This document shows, piece after piece, positions 59,701 to 60,621 of a stretch of DNA of 60,621 bases. How positions within the stretch are numbered: position 1 is the first letter of the stretch; each line of letters opens with the position of its first letter. Origin of the DNA: a virus; the IMG/VR virus record IMGVR_UViG_3300048930_000296, positions 1-60,621 of that record. One strand, given 5' to 3'. Below the pieces are notes generated by a model, which ran no database searches, had not been told where the DNA came from, and worked only from the letters and a program-made list of their open reading frames with translations. The translations under genes were made by a program, and so were the position numbers.

Positions 59701-59789
59701 TTGGTGACTTCCTTGCTACTCCCGAAGGTGAAGATGTCTTGGTGAATGTCATCACTCGAAGCGGTATCATGGGACGGAGCGGCGCGTAA
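56760..59789 (+). CDS. Tail tape measure protein
   Basis: A 1009-residue, mainly helical protein, by far the longest in the genome. It has a hydrophobic zone (about 275-322, MSLISPITLLTVGIIAFGAAG) that could insert into the host membrane, and long coiled coils rich in Gln, Ala and Glu. Tape measure length sets tail length. At about 0.15 nm per residue (established rule) a tail near 150 nm is expected. The gene ends at the start of the distal tail gene. Confidence 0.92.
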   Translation: MSVNEAVVITVREDGALVVKRNLESMGAAGTTASKGIDRVKMALGQMTTSITNANPAMTAMQQRIGIITGSLGNVMKSARDSASAFSGFQTASDNVDALRASLDPAYAALLKFNQGFDLLESSLASGAIKNEQYSKTLELLIRDYDGSSAAAREFATAQTALQGRLDSLRASYDPLFAASKRYEAAVETLNQGLNAGLMSVAQYERALESLGQQYLVTGAQSQSLGVASANTANLFAQFNDIGVMLAAGQNPFQLAIQQGTQISQVLTGISTAGGGVMGMLRALGAGFMSLISPITLLTVGIIAFGAAGFQWLMTLIPETVTLADRMDDLRDSVAAYQEIASVASGTTAELTEQFGQSGVEIGKAAQILSEFVQARAITQMKDTIKALSEEYGGFSREALVASYSLSGVGGIMFEIEATMADLREQFQLGKQDAAQLTLALEAMSLASTPEAAIEASTRFNEVLLQIYGTAEKVPPEFQEMAIAAGEVARMGGEILSAEEKIAQARARNLQMQMQIYADSRMAAAAAQAEANQMIASYQEQTRMQQLIAMYGEGSVQVTRARQAAEMDVLRAQVQQLDVSQDVKNAILQAAQATNNAVNATNAWAGAMAGVAAQIRGIMAALSSLAGTMISNASTQVEIQALKAGKTIAEARIAATKYEIETEMNAREMAAGNMFERGLVWMEKKAKLRAVDQAEELTGLQAIAAERERANAGGSGGGAGGGKISDQLKMENELLSEGIGKRAEFLEKLMAVNALLADESSGYTKNDAFQEMSQMVGADIFAGTQEAIDMQLERFRVMYEQIELMRQADLISEQTARQAMQQVNLMYVEERLASQKAFFGELAKLSRSGNRTIAAIGKAAAVTQATIDGYLAIQKALASHPPPMNYAIAAAIGATTAANIAGILSQNANFATGGSFVVPGSGGVDSQLVGLRASPGERVTVQTPAQVRKGTEAANGTSGQATGAAPQVNQRIINVVDPAMVGDFLATPEGEDVLVNVITRSGIMGRSGA

Positions 59790-60621
59790 TGGCTTTGATT
59801 GCACTTGAAGCGTTCTGGGAACACCAGTCAGTTTCGAACGATGTTCCAGCAAATCCTGCTCTTGTCACAGTTCCGTCAACGAGCTGGTCAGCCGCTTCTT
59901 TGTCACCATTTGGTGAAGGCGATTTCACTGATTCACCACTCACACCTCCTAACACCGCATGGGCTCGCGCAACTGGGCTCTGGATTCGACGTGGTGTCAC
60001 GCTCAACGGACAGGCTCCGATTCTAATCAAAGGGAACTGCGAACAAGCAATGTATCTCTATTTTGACGGAGATTACGTTGGCACTCTTAACCCGACGAAT
60101 GCAGCTAGGTCAGATAACCCCGAATACAATGTGGTCATTCCTGTAGAACTTGCAACGACAGGAACTCACGAGATTGCTCTTCTTTGCCTTGATGATACGG
60201 GAGTTCTAACGCCCGACATAAGTTACATTTCGGTTGAAGCTGATTACCTTCCAGCGTTCTTTCCTTTTCAACCTGAAGCTCCTGTAAATGAAGAGCTTAC
60301 TTGGTTCACTGATCTGATTGTTGCAAAGGATGGTTCTGAAGAGAGGCGTCAGATCTCCCAATACCCGAGACAAAAGTTCACTTACCTCTATCCCGCTATT
60401 GCTCGCAAGAAAGCTAATGCGCTGAACATTGTTTGGGGAGCTCTTCCTGATCGTTGGTTGGTTCCGGTATGGCCGCAAGCTGAACGCTATGGCGCAATCA
60501 GTGCAGGGTTGACCACACTTGCCGACGTCAACCTTAACAGCGAGCTTCGTGCTCCTGGCCTTATGCTTCTTTGGCAGAGCGATTCACAGTGGCAGGTTAT
60601 AGGATTCGATTCTTAAAACCT
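59789..60621 (+). CDS. Tail protein, N-terminal part (gene split by window ends)
   Basis: This is the first part of the 529-residue tail protein completed at 1-890. The stop codon near the window end (60614-60616) is false, because it depends on seven bases (60615-60621) that do not match the sequence after base 126. The ATG overlaps the tape measure stop. The product is beta-rich, and the role is inferred from position. Confidence 0.85.
60489..60614. repeat. Terminal overlap, right copy
   Basis: Identical to bases 1-126. The last seven bases (60615-60621) differ from 127-133 and may be a read or assembly artefact. Confidence 0.95.

Noticed and set aside
1-60621. CRISPR array, integrase or lysogeny module
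   Set aside because: No regularly spaced direct repeats of CRISPR type, no recombinase motif and no CI/Cro-like pair were seen.

Overview
The window is an essentially complete genome of a tailed, siphovirus-type bacteriophage. Bases 1-126 are repeated exactly at 60489-60614, so one gene is cut by the window ends and the unit length is about 60,488 bp (a circular map or a circularly permuted/terminally redundant molecule). Shine-Dalgarno sites are of the AGGAGG type and candidate promoters are sigma70-like, which fits a proteobacterial host; the host cannot be named more closely from sequence alone. I see no integrase, excisionase or CI-like repressor, so a virulent lifestyle is more likely.

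Layout: (1) The plus strand from about 38.6 kb through the window end to 6784 holds a small accessory operon (38615-43192), a lysis cassette (43404-45458: two holin-like membrane proteins, endolysin, Rz/Rz1 spanins), terminase, portal, scaffold, major capsid, connector genes, tail tube, a tail assembly chaperone pair with an A-AAA-AAC frameshift site, a 1009-aa tape measure, tail tip genes and a tail protein with three discoidin-like repeats. (2) The minus strand from 38464 down to 6899 holds early and replication genes: MazG-like enzyme, many small proteins, UvrD-like helicase, NrS-1-like primase/DUF3987 protein, ligase, RNase H, Sak4-like ATPase, DUF669 protein, Cas4/RecB-like nuclease, DEAD/DEAH helicase, a DnaN-like clamp and a family B DNA polymerase. 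The two arms diverge near 38.5 kb and converge at a hairpin at 6852-6886. Two gene-poor stretches, 32483-33380 and 35577-36302, carry iterons, palindromes and candidate RNA structures.

The most interesting region is 10205-15909, read on the minus strand as queE, queC, a class III PLP aminotransferase, a HAD + ArcS-like (DUF5591-like) fusion, queD, folE and dpdA. folE-queD-queE-queC is the pathway from GTP to 7-cyano-7-deazaguanine (preQ0), and dpdA encodes the transglycosylase-type enzyme that puts 7-deazaguanines into phage DNA. The aminotransferase and the fusion protein sit inside the operon with start/stop overlaps and are not part of the standard preQ0 pathway. They suggest further tailoring of the nitrile, perhaps an amine or amino-acid adduct analogous to the first step of archaeosine synthesis. 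The queC product also lacks the usual zinc-binding cysteines.

Other unexplained structure includes a promoter family with a CCCTTG-type -35 and TGC-extended -10, a conserved leader box after three minus-strand promoters, an ~85-bp composite repeat between operons, a domain shared by three early proteins, and a promoter-preceded structured element at 33001-33110.
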